Notes: generated by a model from the sequence alone, not told the origin. Positions 21,685 through 35,064 are shown, counted from the stretch's first letter. The stretch: 64,000 nt of DNA from Tetradesmus obliquus (GCA_030272155.1 CP126200.1:2046001-2110000), one strand, 5' to 3'. Translations and numbers: made by a program.

Positions 21685-22868
21685 ATTGTTGCAAGAGACA
21701 GACAGTAACGTCAGCAGGAGGTGATCGCAATGGCACATATCAGCCAGGCACAACGTACAGAACTAGCATGCTGCTAGGGTGATGAGCAGAGTGCATGCTG
21801 TTGCTGTCATGCTGTGCTGCTTGAGCGCATGTGGCAGATGCCTCTGCAGCAACAACATCTGCACACTTCGTTCTTGATTCAACTAGCAATTAGATGTCAG
21901 CTGTGCACGTGCCAGGCATTAGATTGCGCGTAGCAGCGCTGGGGGCGTGGTAGCACCATTGGCTCGTTTGATCCGTTATCATACAGCACCATGCTGCCAA
22001 CATATTTACAATTATTCTTCTTTCATGGCAGTAAAGCCTGGCATCATTCACACAGCGATGCAACCGATGCTACCTGCTGCCGGAGCACACTGGTTCCTTT
22101 CACTCACTTGGACGGCTCCGGCGAGAACGTCCATTGCTGAAAGATGCCTTGGTTTAGGTGACTTCTTTGCAACACAATGGGCGGCGTACCCCCGCACGTC
22201 TTGCCTCCAATGCAGAGTCACCACGGCAGACCACGGGCAGGCAGCTGGTGATGCATTCACAGCAGACAGTCAAACGCCGTAACAACGCTCAAACTTATCA
22301 TCGAGCGAACAAGTATGTGCATGTCTGGCTTGCACGCAATAGTAACAGGCTACTGGCGACAGCCGTTGTGTACAGCGGCCAGATTTGGTGTAGGCCGCAA
22401 GCACATAAGTCACAAGAATATCTGTGTATACAACATTGCGTAGAGCAACTCGATTAGGGTCCCTGCCTGACTTCACCCTATTATGGCGCCAAGTGCTCTC
22501 GGTGAACTGCTCAACGCCCTCCTTGAAAGGATGTTGCGCACCAGCTGCTCAGCTACCCTAGCAAATCGAGTCTGCACCACCTGAGGGAATGTTACGCCTT
22601 TGCACACAGCAGACATGTGCCCCTGCAACTGACAGGTGTGGGCAGCTTGCCCCTCATGTACCTGCCAGGCCAGCCAGCCATGTAACTGCCAGCCAGCCAT
22701 TCAACCATTACCTGGCATGGCATGTGCTTGGCGCTGAGATTGAAACATCTAGTGCTCGAGATGACACCACACAGTGTAGCAGTATAGGTGCGGCTGACTG
22801 TCACAGTGTGCCCCAATCAAGAGGCTAAAGCTGGCAGCAGGGGTGCTGCAACCTGCCCTGATCTACAG
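21685..22868. other. Region between the P450 start and the RAD54 stop
   Basis: I find no supported gene. It should hold the P450 promoter and RAD54 3' UTR. A TTACA (TGTAA on the minus strand) lies near 22007, but it is far from the RAD54 stop, so its use is doubtful. Confidence 0.4.
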
Positions 22869-25800
22869 TCACTTGAACCAGTCATCCTCATCATCGCCTG
22901 CTGCTGCCGACCCACTCTTTCCAGCATTAAATGATGCTGCTGCTGATGATGATGTGGCTGTTGGCTGCTGCCGCTGCGGCTGCTGCTTGTGGCTGTGGGT
23001 GCGTGGCTGTGGAATCCTGGCGGCAGCTGATGCAGGCGGTTTGCATGGCGGCTTGACAGGGGGCTGGGATGCAGCAGCTGCCCCTGGCAGCTCAGCTACT
23101 GCAGCTGAAGCTGTTGCTGCTGCTGACTGGTTTAACGGTGCTAGTGCAGCAGCTGGCACGGCAGGTTGCTGTGGCTTCTGCTGCTGAAGGGACTTGCTGC
23201 GCCGGGCCAGGGGCGGCTGCGGCGGCTTCTGCTGCTGCATGGATTTGCTGCGCTGCGGCTGCCAGCTGCTGCCGCTAGGTTTAGGCGCTGGGCATATTGC
23301 CAGCCCTGCAGCCACGCCCTTGCTGCAGCCTGCCTCACCGTCACTGCTGCCTGCTCCTGCTCTGTCCTCTTCACTTTGTTCTTCATCTTCTTCCTGCTCC
23401 TCATCGTCTTCTGTGTTGTCATCTGCTTCACGCTTGCGCTTGTTGTGTCCTGCTGGACCGTCTGGCAACCGCGGAGGGCCGTGGTCATCTGAGCAGCAGT
23501 GGTTTGGCAGCCAAGCAGCAGCCAAGCAGCAGCAAAGCAGCGGCAAGGACACATTGGTGACCCACACGGCACTGTGCGTAGATGGAGCGTAGCGAGTGCG
23601 TGACGTGACAGGTGGCTGCCTTATCGTGGGGATGTGTGTGTTGACTGTGCAGAGAGCTGAGTTGTGCATAGACGACCACCTCAACAACAACGACACAGGT
23701 GTGGGTTGCACACATTGTTGGGCGGATTGAAAGGGCTCAACCACGTCAAGCTATTCTGGGATGAATGCCAAACGGCGCGCTTCAGACTACGGCTCACCTA
23801 GCACGTGGTCTGAGAAGATGTATGTGACAAAGTTGTTGCGCACAAAGTCGCTGATGGCCTGCAAGGGTCATCATCAGCAGCAGGGCAGGCATACAGCACC
23901 ATGTCAGCTCTTGTGTTTGCCAAGGGGTCCCAACAACAAACTGAGGTGGCCTCATGTACTGAGCTAGCGTGCTTGCATGTATGTGTGCATGCTACACATG
24001 CATACACCAGGATGGGCTGCCAAATATTGCAGTCCATACGAGGGCTGTCCGGGACTGCTCAGCACTGCATGCTGCACTTGGCATGGACCGCCTACCTGCC
24101 AAGTGGGGTCCGGGCTGTCCATAGCACGCGCCAGGTGTGCCCAGCCCAGCACACCCTGCTGCTCCGCCTCACCGCCGCCGCCGCCCTCTGCTGCTGCTGC
24201 TGCCGCTGCTGCTGCCCGCTCCTTGCAGCTGTCCAGGTCTTCTAGCGTGCCGCTGCAGCTGCACTTGATGGCCTTGTGCGTGTCGCAGGGGGTGGTGGGG
24301 TCCACTCGGAACAGCGAGCGCAGCTCGTCCCTGCTGAAGGTGCGCACCTGGCAGCAACAGCAGCAAGAGCAGGAGTGGCTACGTCTCAGCAATTGATACC
24401 GTGACATGCTAGCAGCAGATACTTGCAGGAAGCTGCGGTTTGAGGATACCAGCCAAAAGCAGTCGCTTACCACCAAACAGCTGGCCGCAGTCCAAACCAG
24501 CAGTGCTACCCGCCAAGCAGCAGCAGCACCACCATTTGGTGCCATATCCGATTTAACTGACACCCTCCTAGCCAGCCGCATGCATGCAGCCGCACCTGCT
24601 GCCCCACATCATCCACGAGTGCCTCGCTGAGCCCCTGCTTGGCCAGCTGGCGCTGCAGCACCTTCTCCTCAATGCTGCCCGCAATCAGCAGCCGGTAGAT
24701 CCACACGCGCTTCTTCTGGCCCTCGCGCCACACCTGCAGCAGAGCAGCAGTAGAAACAGCAGTCAGGCTGCTATGCCACAGAAGACAGGGGCACATGGGG
24801 CCATTCAGTGGGCCACACCGCATCGAGGCACTCGAAGGCCCTCTCGATCATGCTGGTGCAAGGCGCTTGCATCGTACTGCAGCAGGCTGGGGTAGCCGAC
24901 AATGGCAGGCATTGCAGCTGCAAATGCTGTGCAGTACTCACGCGCGCCATGGCTTGCAGGTCATTAGCAGGGTTCCAGTCTGCAGGGCAGTGACAGCAGC
25001 AGCAGCAACGGTGGGTTGCAACAGGCTTTGACTGGTCATCTGCCAGTGACAGGGATCTGTAACAGACGGGCGTTGCTCTCTGCCGGCTGTTAACAGTATG
25101 ATAACTAGGCACAAGACAGCATGCAGCATGTCACCTAGCGCTGTTCGCACCTGGGTCAAACAGCACGAGTCTGTTTGCGCCTATGATGTTGAGCCCAACG
25201 CCGCCAGCCTTGGATGACAGCAGCAGCACAAAGCTGGGATGCTGCACGTACAGGACACGCAGTAAACACATACTTTGCTGAAAAAGCAATGGAAGACAGG
25301 CGGGCTTGTACAGCGTCATCCAGAGCAGCAGTTGACATGCCGCATGTGAGCCTGTCGCAGGCATCGGTGTGCATGCAAACATATGCAGCACAGTGTGGTG
25401 CTTTCAAAGTGTCAAGCATGCAGCAGGATATGCATGAATCCCCGCCCCCACCCACCTGGGGGTCGTTGAAGGTGTCAACTAGTGCCTGCCGCTGCTTCAC
25501 GCTGCAGCTGCCGTCCAGCCTCAGTGTGGGCCAGCCGTGAGATGCACACATGCCGCCCAGCACGTCCAGCGCCTCTGCGGGAGTGCAGCAGTTGAAGGTG
25601 CACAGAGGTATTTGGGGTTGCTGTTGCGTACCAGATATTAGTGTGTGTGCATTCTAAATTTTAGGCTGCACCGCCGAGGCGGTGACCTTGCAGCGTGCAG
25701 CCTGCAGGAATGGCTTCACCAACTTGGTGATTGAATCAGATTGTTTGTTGAAGGGTGGCATGTAGATGCACTGCGCATGGACCTCTTGAGCCGCATATTC

Positions 25801-27225
25801 AGCAGTCAAAAGAGAAGTAAGCAGAGGTGTGTGGTGGCTTCCGATCAGGCCCATACTTCATTGCCACACCTGTGTAGTTGCTGACCAGCACCACCTTGTC
25901 CGTGGGCTCTGAAGCTTTGATGCCCTTCAGCAGCGCCTCAAGCACCATCACTTTGCCTGCAGCAGCGCATGTGCAAAAATGCATCAGCATCAGCAGTGTG
26001 TACAGTTCAAACAACACTGGTGCAAGGGCAGCAGCACAATCAGCAGCTTAATTTATATGGCATTCACCAGCCTCAGCACAGTACCAAACCATTGCAGCTC
26101 AGCTGCAACATAAGCCTTGCAGGCACGTCTGCACCTCAGTCGCAATACATGCAGCATCCAGCAACATGACACTGGCAGAACATAACACGTATATCCTGCC
26201 GCTGATGCTCACCCGAGTGCCATGCCTGGCACTTCCCTGCCTGGTACTTTGGGTAAATGTCTGCATGACCAAACATGGGCTCGCAGCCCTCAAAGCCACT
26301 CAGCTGCTGCCGAGCACCTGCAGCAGCAGCCCCACTGCGTTTCCGGCTGCCGCCAGACTTGGCCTGCAGGGGCAGTGACAGCCAGCCGCAGCAGCAGCAG
26401 CAGCAGCAGCGCTCAAGGTTGGCACGGTACTAACGTACCATGCAACAGTGCACACATAGGAACGATGACATGTGTCGCAAGTGCATGCAACATTCATACA
26501 CACAGTTGTCACAAAAGTGCTGCAGCCGTCCCCACCTTGCCGCCTTTCTTGGCCCCTGCTTCATCATCATCTTCAACATCAGAGTCTGCCGCTGATGCTG
26601 TGTAGCATTTCACGCCGGTGGCTCGTGACGACTGCCGCCGCTGTGCATGCATCATTTCCAGCAGCGCCTGCACAGCAGGGCAGAATGAACCCAGCAATAT
26701 CAGCCGCAGCAAAATCTCTGCAAGTAACATTGTTGAAGCAACACTGTTAATACATGTTATCACTTAGCAAACCAGCCAGCATGGGACACAGATATATGTG
26801 CCAAGCGCCGTCAATGTAGGTAAGCTGCTGGGCGGCCCATAAGCTGCGTGCGTCATCAACAGGCATAATCTGTGACAAAGCGCTTGCAGGATGTTGCACA
26901 CACCTGCTGCTGCGCCTTCTGCTTGGCCTGCACTTTGTGCTTGTTGAGCATCTCCCATATCAGGTCTGGGTGGCAGCACAGCTTCTTCAGGGCAGTGATG
27001 GCCACCAGAGGAGCAAGCGTGTCCTCCTTTGCTGCTGGCTGCTGCGGGTCATCCTCCTCTGCCTCCTCTGGCTGCTGCTGCTGCTGCTGCTGTGTTGTTA
27101 TAGACAGCGCAGCTGCGCTAGTGCTGATGTGCCTGCTGCCAGGTGCAGCTGCGCTGGCGCTTGTGCGCCTGCTGCCTGCAGCAGAGCGCGGATGCTGGAA
27201 GGATTCAGCATCTCCTGCATCCCCA

Positions 27226-27271
<46 letters not shown>

Positions 27272-30200
27272 CCTCGCTGAGCACAGCTGCTGCTTGCGTT
27301 GCTGCTGCAGCTGCTTTGGTGGCCTTTGCTGAATAACGCTTGGCTTTGGCTGCCGCTGCTTTGATGGCCTTTGACTCTGGGTCTATTGCTGTGGATGCCA
27401 GCAGCGCCTGCACTGGCTTGCTGCTGAGGAATGCGTTGTACAGCTTCAGCTGCAGAGGGCTCAGCTTGCAGAACACAACCTGTCCATCATCACAGGCCAT
27501 TGCAGCAGCAGAATTGGCATACAGCACACACAAGTAGCCAGAACAACAATGAAAGTTGGTTTCATTTGCAGGAATGGGTGGCGATGCCGCTGACTGGGCA
27601 TGGCCCCTGATGTGCAACAGCAGCAATTTCATGGCAGAGGAACTAATCTGCCACGTCAACTTCGTCAAATTATGTCGGTTGCAAGAAGACCCTGCCTCAT
27701 TCAGCGCACCTGCTCAACCTTGGCTGGCAGCAGCGCCTTGAGCACTGTGCTCGTGCGGCGCAGCATGAACTTGTTGCATAGCTTCATGAGCTGCTCCATG
27801 CGCTCCAGGCCCAGCGTGACCTACAGGTCACGTGTACGTGCAGAGCAATGAATAGCAGACACTACAACGTTGTGGTGAGGCCCTCGCTGCACTCAAAATG
27901 CTTGCAGGAAAACTATGTCAGCAACAGTGCAGGGTTGGGAAGGAGCGCACAAATTTGACATGCTGCATGCATCGCAAAAAGCTGGTGCTGCGCAGCCATT
28001 ATATGATGTGAGCAGCGCTGCAGCTGCTGTCCAGCACTCATTCACAAGGGCATCACATGCACTACTTGTGTTTGCGGCGCTCAGCAGCACCTGCTTCTCT
28101 GTTGCATCTGCGTCCCTGCCGCGCTGGATGGGCCCCTCGTACGTCCTGTTGAAGGCTTTGAGGTCTCCCAGCAGACCAGGGCAGGCCAGGTCAAACACAG
28201 CATGGAACTCTGACAGGTCGTTCTGGATGGGTGTGCCTGCAAGCAGCCAAATATCATGCTTTTGTTCAAATACATGGAATTAGCCGCCAGTAACATGTGC
28301 ACTGCATGCACATCAGTCGCTGTGATGCAGGCAGCTGCAGGAGCAAGAACAACACGGCATTTGCACCCTGAGCCTGACTAAGCTGAAATGTTGAGCTCAC
28401 CTGACATCAGCAGGCGCCGCTTGGCAGATGCCAAGCCCGCCACTGCCTGTGAGATCTGGGCCTCTCCATTTTTCAGGAAGTGCGCCTCATCACACATCAC
28501 CTGCAGGGCCACCACACACCCTGTTGTAACGGACAGGCCGTTTGGCTGACAAGCAGCTGGGTCTTGAACACTGGTAGATAAACAAGGGCGCTGGTTTTGT
28601 TGCGTTTGCATTGGTGACAGAATCAGGCCAAGCCAGCAGGCCTGCTCACCACGTCAAGGCCCTTGCGGTACACCTCTGCCTTGTGCATCCTGAAGCAGGG
28701 ATAGCTCATGACCAGCACCTTAGGCTTGCCGCCATGGCTGAAGGCACGGAACTCCTGCAGAGCCATACACATGTTTGTGCTGTGCAGCAATGCTTTGACG
28801 AGACGCAGCAGATACTGCAGCACCACGCGCGATGCTGTGGCATGTAACAAATGCCCCATCACATGGAGGTCCACGGCCCCAACGACTGGTGACGTGACAT
28901 GTGCTACAGCTGCCTCCGCACAACCTGGTGAAACCTGTGCTGCTCTGGTGCTGCGCTGGCAGCCTAGGCGCTCAAAATCCATGTAGTGACCATATGCAGG
29001 GTGGGGCAGCATGCAAGGCAGCCAAGGCGCTTGACAGCACGCACCTGGAATGATTTCTTCACTTGTTCAGCACGGGTGTCGTCAACCACGACCGGCACCA
29101 CGCGATCCCCCAGCCACAGCTTTAGTTCCTTGCCCCAGTTCTGCATGCACAAAGGCAGCAGCATACGCAACTTCTTTTTGGCGCCGGCAACACAGCATTG
29201 TAGCGGGCATGACTGGAAAAGCAATGAACGGCATGACGCTGCAAAGCGGCTGCTTGCAGGATGCTTGCAGGACAAGCAGTTGAATGCAACAATGCAGGTG
29301 CTTCAAGGCATTTGGCAATTCTAAAATGTTGTGCTCGCATGCTTCATGCATCATGCCCTGCAAGATGTATGACTGCGCTCTTCAGCGTGAGAGGCGGTAG
29401 CTGCGCCACAACAATCAGCCACGGCTGCCTACCTGCACCAGTGATGTGGGGCACAGGATGAGCGGCTTCCTGCAAGTGGGCTGCCCGTTGACGCCCTTGG
29501 TCAGGAGGCACCACAGCGAGGCGATGGTCTGGAAGGTCTTGCCCAGCCCCATGCCATCTGCAGCAGCATGAGACAGTGACACAGCCAGAAGGGCCCAGCC
29601 GCAGAGGTGAGTTGGTCAACTCATAATGATGCTGCCATCGGGGTGCTGCCACACCATGTTACCAGGTCTGTTTGTGATGGCCAAGAACAGCCTCCTCGTG
29701 TGCACTGTGCTGTGTTGTCGTCTGCGCACCTGCCAGCACTGCACCATACATGCCCTCCTGCCGTACGCCAGTGAGGCATTCAAATACAAACCTGCAGAGA
29801 AAGGAAGTGGCAACATGTGTGGCTGCATGTTCGTGAATTGCAGCACAGTCAGAAGCACATGGCGCATGCTTGCAGGAAATAGCACAACCATCAAGCTACT
29901 GCACTAAGTAAGTGGCCTGGCAGCTGGCAAGCAACCATTGCTGTTGCTGATAGTGCTAACACTTGCAGGATAGGTGTTGCAGCAGTCGCTCTGCCCAAAG
30001 CGAGCCACCGACTGCGACTCACTTCACTCCCTCGCGCTGATGCGGCCTCAGCTTCTCCACGAGAAACATGTCAGCATACACCTTCACTCGTTGGTCCCAG
30101 TTGATGCCAAAGGCAATGTTAGGAGCAGCAGGTGCAGCATTTGCTGCTGCCGCGTCCACTGCATCTTCAGACTGTCCTGTCTCCTGCAAGTTGCTGCCTG

Positions 30201-31135
30201 ATGCTGGCACAGCCGCTGCTGCTGCTTCATCAGCCCCACCATCTGCGTCTGCTGCTGCAATAGGGCTGCTGCTAGCCATCTCTACTGCTGCTGCTTGAGT
30301 TGCAGACCCTTTCCGCTGCAGTGTGTCAGCTTGCTGCTTTTGCTGTTGCCGCTGCTGCTCATCATGCAGGTTCTGCAGCTGCATCCTATGCTCCTCTGGG
30401 TCATACAGCACCAGCTCTGCTGCTGTATTGATGCTGGAAAGCTCTGCCGCTGACTTGTTGCTGCTGCCATCAATACATATCTTGCGCCCAATGGCTGCCA
30501 GTATAGCTGCTGTAGCAGCACCTCCGCCATAGTGCTTCTTGGCTCCAAGGCTGCCACGGCCACTGCCGCCTCCTGAGCATGCTCCACTAGGAAGCGGGCA
30601 CTGCAGGAATGGGTGAAAAAACCAGCATGGTATCACATATAGACAAGCTGTATAGGAACTTTCTTTTATTGCAGAGCATGGGCAAGCACACATCAGTCAA
30701 ACGGGTTTCCTGCAAGCTGGCGGAAGCAGGCTGGGGCAGAGTTCTGGCCTACAGTGTGGCTGACATCCAGCACATCTACCAAAAAGCCATCACATGGCAA
30801 GCAAACAGGTCTAGAGTTGCAGTAAGCTGTGCTGTGAAGCAACTGATGCAGTCATCATGCTTAACGCGTGTTCTTGCCTTGAAGGCCTTGACAGTGCTGA
30901 AAGGCTGTACAGGAAGAGCCTGCCGCACAGAAAGAGCAGGACCATGGTTTGGTGCCTCTTTAGCGTCTGTGCTGCTGCTTTGGAAGCTGCTATATGGCCC
31001 CCTGACTCCCAGCAATCCCCCAACAGTGATGTCACTGCTGCAGGACTGTTGTGACAGACAGGCGGTGCTGCAGGGCTGGGTGTTTTCAGCATCTGGGCGT
31101 TGCTTCTTCACGCTGGGCGCCAAAGACCTCCTCAT
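22869..31135 (-). CDS. RAD54: RAD54-type SNF2/SWI2 DNA repair ATPase
   Basis: This motor acts with RAD51 in homologous recombination in the nucleus. Twenty exons close in phase to 1281 aa: 31135-30878, 30600-30023, 29791-29730, 29557-29433, 29140-29045, 28754-28650, 28500-28401, 28236-28091, 27820-27710, 27479-26904, 26667-26536, 26363-26213, 25956-25870, 25574-25456, 25241-25151, 24979-24942, 24733-24596, 24347-24096, 23858-23798, 23488-22869. It starts MRRSLAPS, like animal RAD54, which fixes the ATG. Motifs: [11 protein letters not shown], Walker A DGMGLGKT (about 300-307), DEAH (412-415), [69 protein letters not shown]. Compared with human RAD54 (747 aa) it has Ala/Gln-rich insertions at about residues 100-270 and 560-680, and an acidic/basic tail ending DDEDDWFK with NKRKREADD as a likely nuclear signal. 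Intron 1 uses a GC donor. No exon-edge arrays seen. Confidence 0.95.
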
Positions 31136-32058
31136 GATTGAACAAGGGGGTTACGCCCGCGAAGCAAACGCCAGAAGCGTTGTGCTGCACCTCAAGCCAT
31201 CCGGTTGTGTGAGCTGCTGCAAAATGAACGTTTATGCACCTGCTTGAAGGGCGTCTTACGATAAGGGCAAATGTTCACATTCAGGTACTGAAGAGGCGTC
31301 AAAAGGTGTAGACGAAGCCGAGCTGGTAGCAACTTGGTTCAAACAGGTTGCAGGACAGGGCTGCCACGAGGTCAACACGCCATACGCATGGTGCTACCGA
31401 GGGTAACCACGCGATGTTTAAATGTTGACGTCTGAAATCAACTAAATATGCCCTCAAAGCTAACACTGTGATGCTTCGCACATCAACTGCGCACGCAGCA
31501 CACAGCACAACCCTAGTAACTGATCAGTCACTGTCATGACAGTCAGGGAACCTGGCTCGCCCTTGTTGACCGGAGTCAGCCTGTAGCAACCCTCGCCAAA
31601 CGCAGCCGGAGAAGTTGTTTCCACAACTGCCCAAACAACTGAGGCTCGACTGCCAGCGGCAACAGTGCACTGACACGTGCATGCTTGGCACTGCCAACAA
31701 CAACAAGCGACGTCAGGGAGGCGTGATTGGAATAAGCAGTCACAGGTGCACAAGCGCAGTTGCCTGAAAGATGCACGGCAACTCACCCCGCCACCAGACC
31801 GCGAGGGCACACCCTGCTTACAAAATGCCCCCCCCCCCCCCCCCCCCCCCCCCAGTAAGCACACCAGACCCATGTACAAGCCAGGCAATGTCACTGAACG
31901 CTCCCGCGCCCCCCCCCCCCCCAGTAAGCACACCAGACCCATGTACAAGCCAGGCAATGTCGCTGAACGCTTTCGAACTGTGGTACACAACTAAACAAGT
32001 GACGCATCATGCATGCAGGTCGAAGATACCTGCTAACTGCCAACGCATGCTCACAGGC
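31136..32058. other. RAD54 upstream region and methyltransferase 3' region
   Basis: No coding signature. It contains two C homopolymers, a repeat of about 75 bp, and a TTACA at 31818-31822. The last reads TGTAA on the minus strand, about 240 bp after the methyltransferase stop, and is a plausible polyadenylation signal for that gene. Confidence 0.5.
31828..31975. repeat. Two poly-C tracts heading a duplicated unit
   Basis: A run of 26 C (31828-31853) and one of 14 C (31909-31922) are each followed by the same block starting AGTAAGCACACCAGACCCAT and ending near CTGAACGC. On the minus strand these are G runs, located downstream of the methyltransferase stop. Confidence 0.85.
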
Positions 32059-34172
32059 TCAGCTCTGCAGCCAGACGCCTGCACAAGCCAGCCCACAGCT
32101 CCCACCAGCAAGTGGGTACCGCAGCTGCTGCTGCTTCACAAACCGCAGCCCCTGCTGCTCCAACCGCTGCCTCACATGCCGCATACTCGCTACAAACCCA
32201 CTGCCCCCATGCTGTTGCTGTTCATCCATATCAGCATCACCAGCCGCACCCCCCACCCCTGCTGCTGCTGCTGCTACATCAGCCGCATGCCCTACACCAG
32301 TCCCCTCACTACTGCTGCTGCTGCTGCTGTCATCCAGCACCACCACACACACGCCTTCAGGCTTCAGCAGGCCAGGCACCTGCTCCAGCACCCTGGCCAG
32401 CCCAGGCCCCAGCCGCCCCTCCACATCCTCCACCAGCACAGCATCAACAGGCTGCAGCTTTGGCGGCAGCTCAGGCAGTGCATACTGCCAGAACCTGCAG
32501 TGTCAAGCACACATGTGGTTGGTTCTTTGGAAACCAAGAGCCGTGCTTTACCTATGTTTGCATAGGCTGCAGGAGCTGCAGATAGTGCCAACAGCAGCAT
32601 CAGTTCCAGCACCAAGCCAGCTGCTGTGCACAACTGCTCGCACAGGATGCACCACGGCGTGAACCAAGCTGTGTTGGCGCCACAACACCAGCAATCATTG
32701 TCATTCATGCAGGAATATTTGTGCAGCATGATGATGCAAGTTCAGGACATTTCCTGCAAGAGCCTGCAGAAGCAGCAGCAAGCTCTGCACAGAAAGCTGC
32801 AGGCCCCACCTGACTTTGTCCCTGTCGATGTCATCCGACACCTTGGCAGCGCATGTGGCCCCCTGCTGCAGCTCCTCCCCAGCCTCACTCAGCCGCCGTG
32901 CAGCCCTGCCTGCAGGACTGCTGGCAGCAGCAGCAGCAGCTGTGCTAGCGCTGCTGCTGGCGTCTCCAGCAACAGGGAAGTACTCCAGCTGGTTGCAGCA
33001 CGACAACAACAAACAGACAGCATGCAGGCAAAAACAAGGGTGGGCGTGCTGTTGACAACTGCCGCCAACTCGGTTGCAAAGTCAACATGTACAAGCCAGA
33101 TCTCTGCCGCTGCCACCTGCAAATGTGTGTTGAGTATCGATAAAAATAGAGCACAAGCATCAGGGCTTGCAAAACATGCATGCCCACTCTTGAGCTGCTT
33201 ACCTGGCCTCGCTCCTTCATCTCCTTTGCAGCCACCACATGCATCGGGTCACCGTCAAGGCCCAGCACATGGCTGAAGCTGCAGCAGCAAGCACAGCAGG
33301 CCAGCAGCACAGCACAGCAGCCAGGCACAGTGCGCAGGCAGTCAGCAGCAGGACCAACGTCGGCCAGCGCACACGCAACAGACGTACAGTACACGCGCCC
33401 ATGATCAAAGCACGGAAATCTCTCAACGCTGCCACACCGATACCAATACAGCATGCAGCTTGCGCTAGTGGCTGGAGACCACCTGTCCTAACCAGCAGTA
33501 CTAGCCCACCCCTGCCCCTGTGCAGCAGCCCCTGTGAGGAATGAATAGGGGGGCTGGGGGGGGGGGGGGGGGGGCTGATCATGATCGATCATTACACTAT
33601 GTTATTCTACACAGGGCACAGATCTACATAGGCTAGTAAGTTTATGAGAGCCCTGGCCCATGAGCCCCACCTCAGCGCAAGCTCGAAGCATGAGCCGCCA
33701 GTGCCGCAGCCGATGTCCAGTGCAGTCGTCTCCCCCAGGTCCCCGTGGATGTCCTGCAGCTTCCTGCAGTGCTGCTCACACAGCAGCGCACACGAGGCTG
33801 ACAGTGGGCACACTGCAGGCAGCCCTGCTGCTGCTGCTGCTGCTTCTGCGGTTGTTACAGCTGGCGTATTTGCAGCTGCAGCAACCGCCTCGTCGTCCAC
33901 GTACTGCATCTGCAAGCTGCGCGCGACAGCAGCAGATGACACGGTCAGGTCCAGCGAAGGGCCCTTGCGCGTGGTGTTGATGTTGGCGCGCTGCCGCATG
34001 CTGGCACTGCGAGGAGTGCTGCTGGGACTGGAAGCACCAGAGAGCGTGCGCTCTAGGAAAGGGCCGGGGCTAGTACCAGGGCTCAATAGCAGCAGCATCG
34101 ACTGCTGCTGCTGATGATGGCGGGGAGACAGCTGTGATTGTGACGTACGGGGTGATAGCGGCGGCAGATCCA

Positions 34173-34206
<34 letters not shown>

Positions 34207-34464
34207 GCGGGGTGACCTGGTGAACGCTGCATCGCTGGCGTCTTGTGACTGCCGCTGCTGCCACTGTGCGAGCTGCTGCTCAAACTTGGACGCGTGCAGT
34301 GGCGGCAGCTGCTGTGAACGCTGTTGATCTTGCTGCTGCTCTTGCTTTTGCTCCTGCTCCTGCCCCTGCTGCTGCTCTTGTGCAGGCTTCTGCTCCTGCC
34401 CTTGCTGCTGCTGTTGTGCTTCCTGCAGCTCCTGCCCTTGCTGCTGCTCTTGCTGTGGTTGCTC

Positions 34465-34495
<31 letters not shown>

Positions 34496-34622
34496 GCTGG
34501 TGACTCCAGCAACTGCGGCTGCGGTTGCTGTGCTTGGTGAGCTTGTTCCTGCTCTGCAGCCATTCCATCAAGCTGCAATGTTGGTTTCTGTTGTAAAGCT
34601 TGATCCCGATGATCCTGCTGGA

Positions 34623-34660
<38 letters not shown>

Positions 34661-35064
34661 ACGCTGATTGGGGCAGCAGCCTCCCTAGCTGGAGCGCCAG
34701 CAGCATTTGTGTCATCTTCAGCAGCAGCACCCTCCGCCACTTCAGGTGCTGCAACAGCAGCAGAGGTCTCTCCTTGCTCCTCGGCACTGCTAGTGCTGGG
34801 CTTCTGCTTGCTGCTGCTTGCTCCCACGTCCACCGCTGCTTCAGCAGGGATTGGTGCAGGCTCTGCAATGTTCTGCTGGTCTGTTGAAGGCGCAGCAGCA
34901 GCTGAACCACTAAATAGACTCCATATAGATGAAGTGGCAGAGCCTTGAGCAGCAGGTGTAAGGTACCAGGCAGCAATGCCTGCACACCCCAGCGCTGCCG
35001 CTGCTCCTGCAAGCCTGATAAGCGCCTGCTTGTCTCGCAGCATCTTGCAGTTTCTACGCGGCAT
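32059..35064 (-). CDS. Membrane-anchored, Q-rich class I SAM methyltransferase (OvoA C-domain-like)
   Basis: Four exons (35064-33671, 33278-33203, 32994-32810, 32494-32059) close in phase to 696 aa. The chosen ATG gives MPRRNCKMLRDK, then one membrane helix (LIRLAGAAAALGCAGIAAWY), then about 250 residues rich in Gln and Glu, then a Ser-rich linker. The methyltransferase fold follows: motif I TALDIGCGTGGSCFELA, VLGLDGDPMHVVAAKEMKER (second-strand acidic residue), VRFWQYALPELPP, VDAVLVEDVEGRLGPG and GLLKPEGVCVVVLDD. The order and spacing resemble the 4-mercaptohistidine N1-methyltransferase part of ovothiol synthase OvoA. The family's SPYTWLEE-like segment is replaced by a Ser/Ala-rich insertion, so the substrate is uncertain. 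The N-terminal helix suggests attachment to a membrane or an organelle import signal. An upstream in-frame ATG at 35100 is possible. Confidence 0.75.
33548..33574. repeat. Poly-G tract in a methyltransferase intron
   Basis: Six G, CT, then 19 consecutive G (33556-33574), followed by tgatcatgatcgatcat. It lies in the intron between exons 35064-33671 and 33278-33203, where the transcript carries C. Confidence 0.85.
34172..34207. repeat. (CTG)n coding for a Gln run in the methyltransferase
   Basis: One of several Gln runs in exon 35064-33671 (another at 34624-34663), encoding about 10-12 Gln on the minus strand. Confidence 0.85.

Noticed and set aside
30609-31247. Plus-strand open frame of 212 codons
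   Set aside because: It is antisense to RAD54 exon 1, whose MRRSLAPS start and downstream exons fit the family.
34083-35012. Long Ser/Leu-rich minus-strand frame in the methyltransferase region
   Set aside because: It is the shifted-frame shadow of the Q-rich exon: CAG read as AGC. The other frame holds the methyltransferase motif and joins in phase to the next exons.
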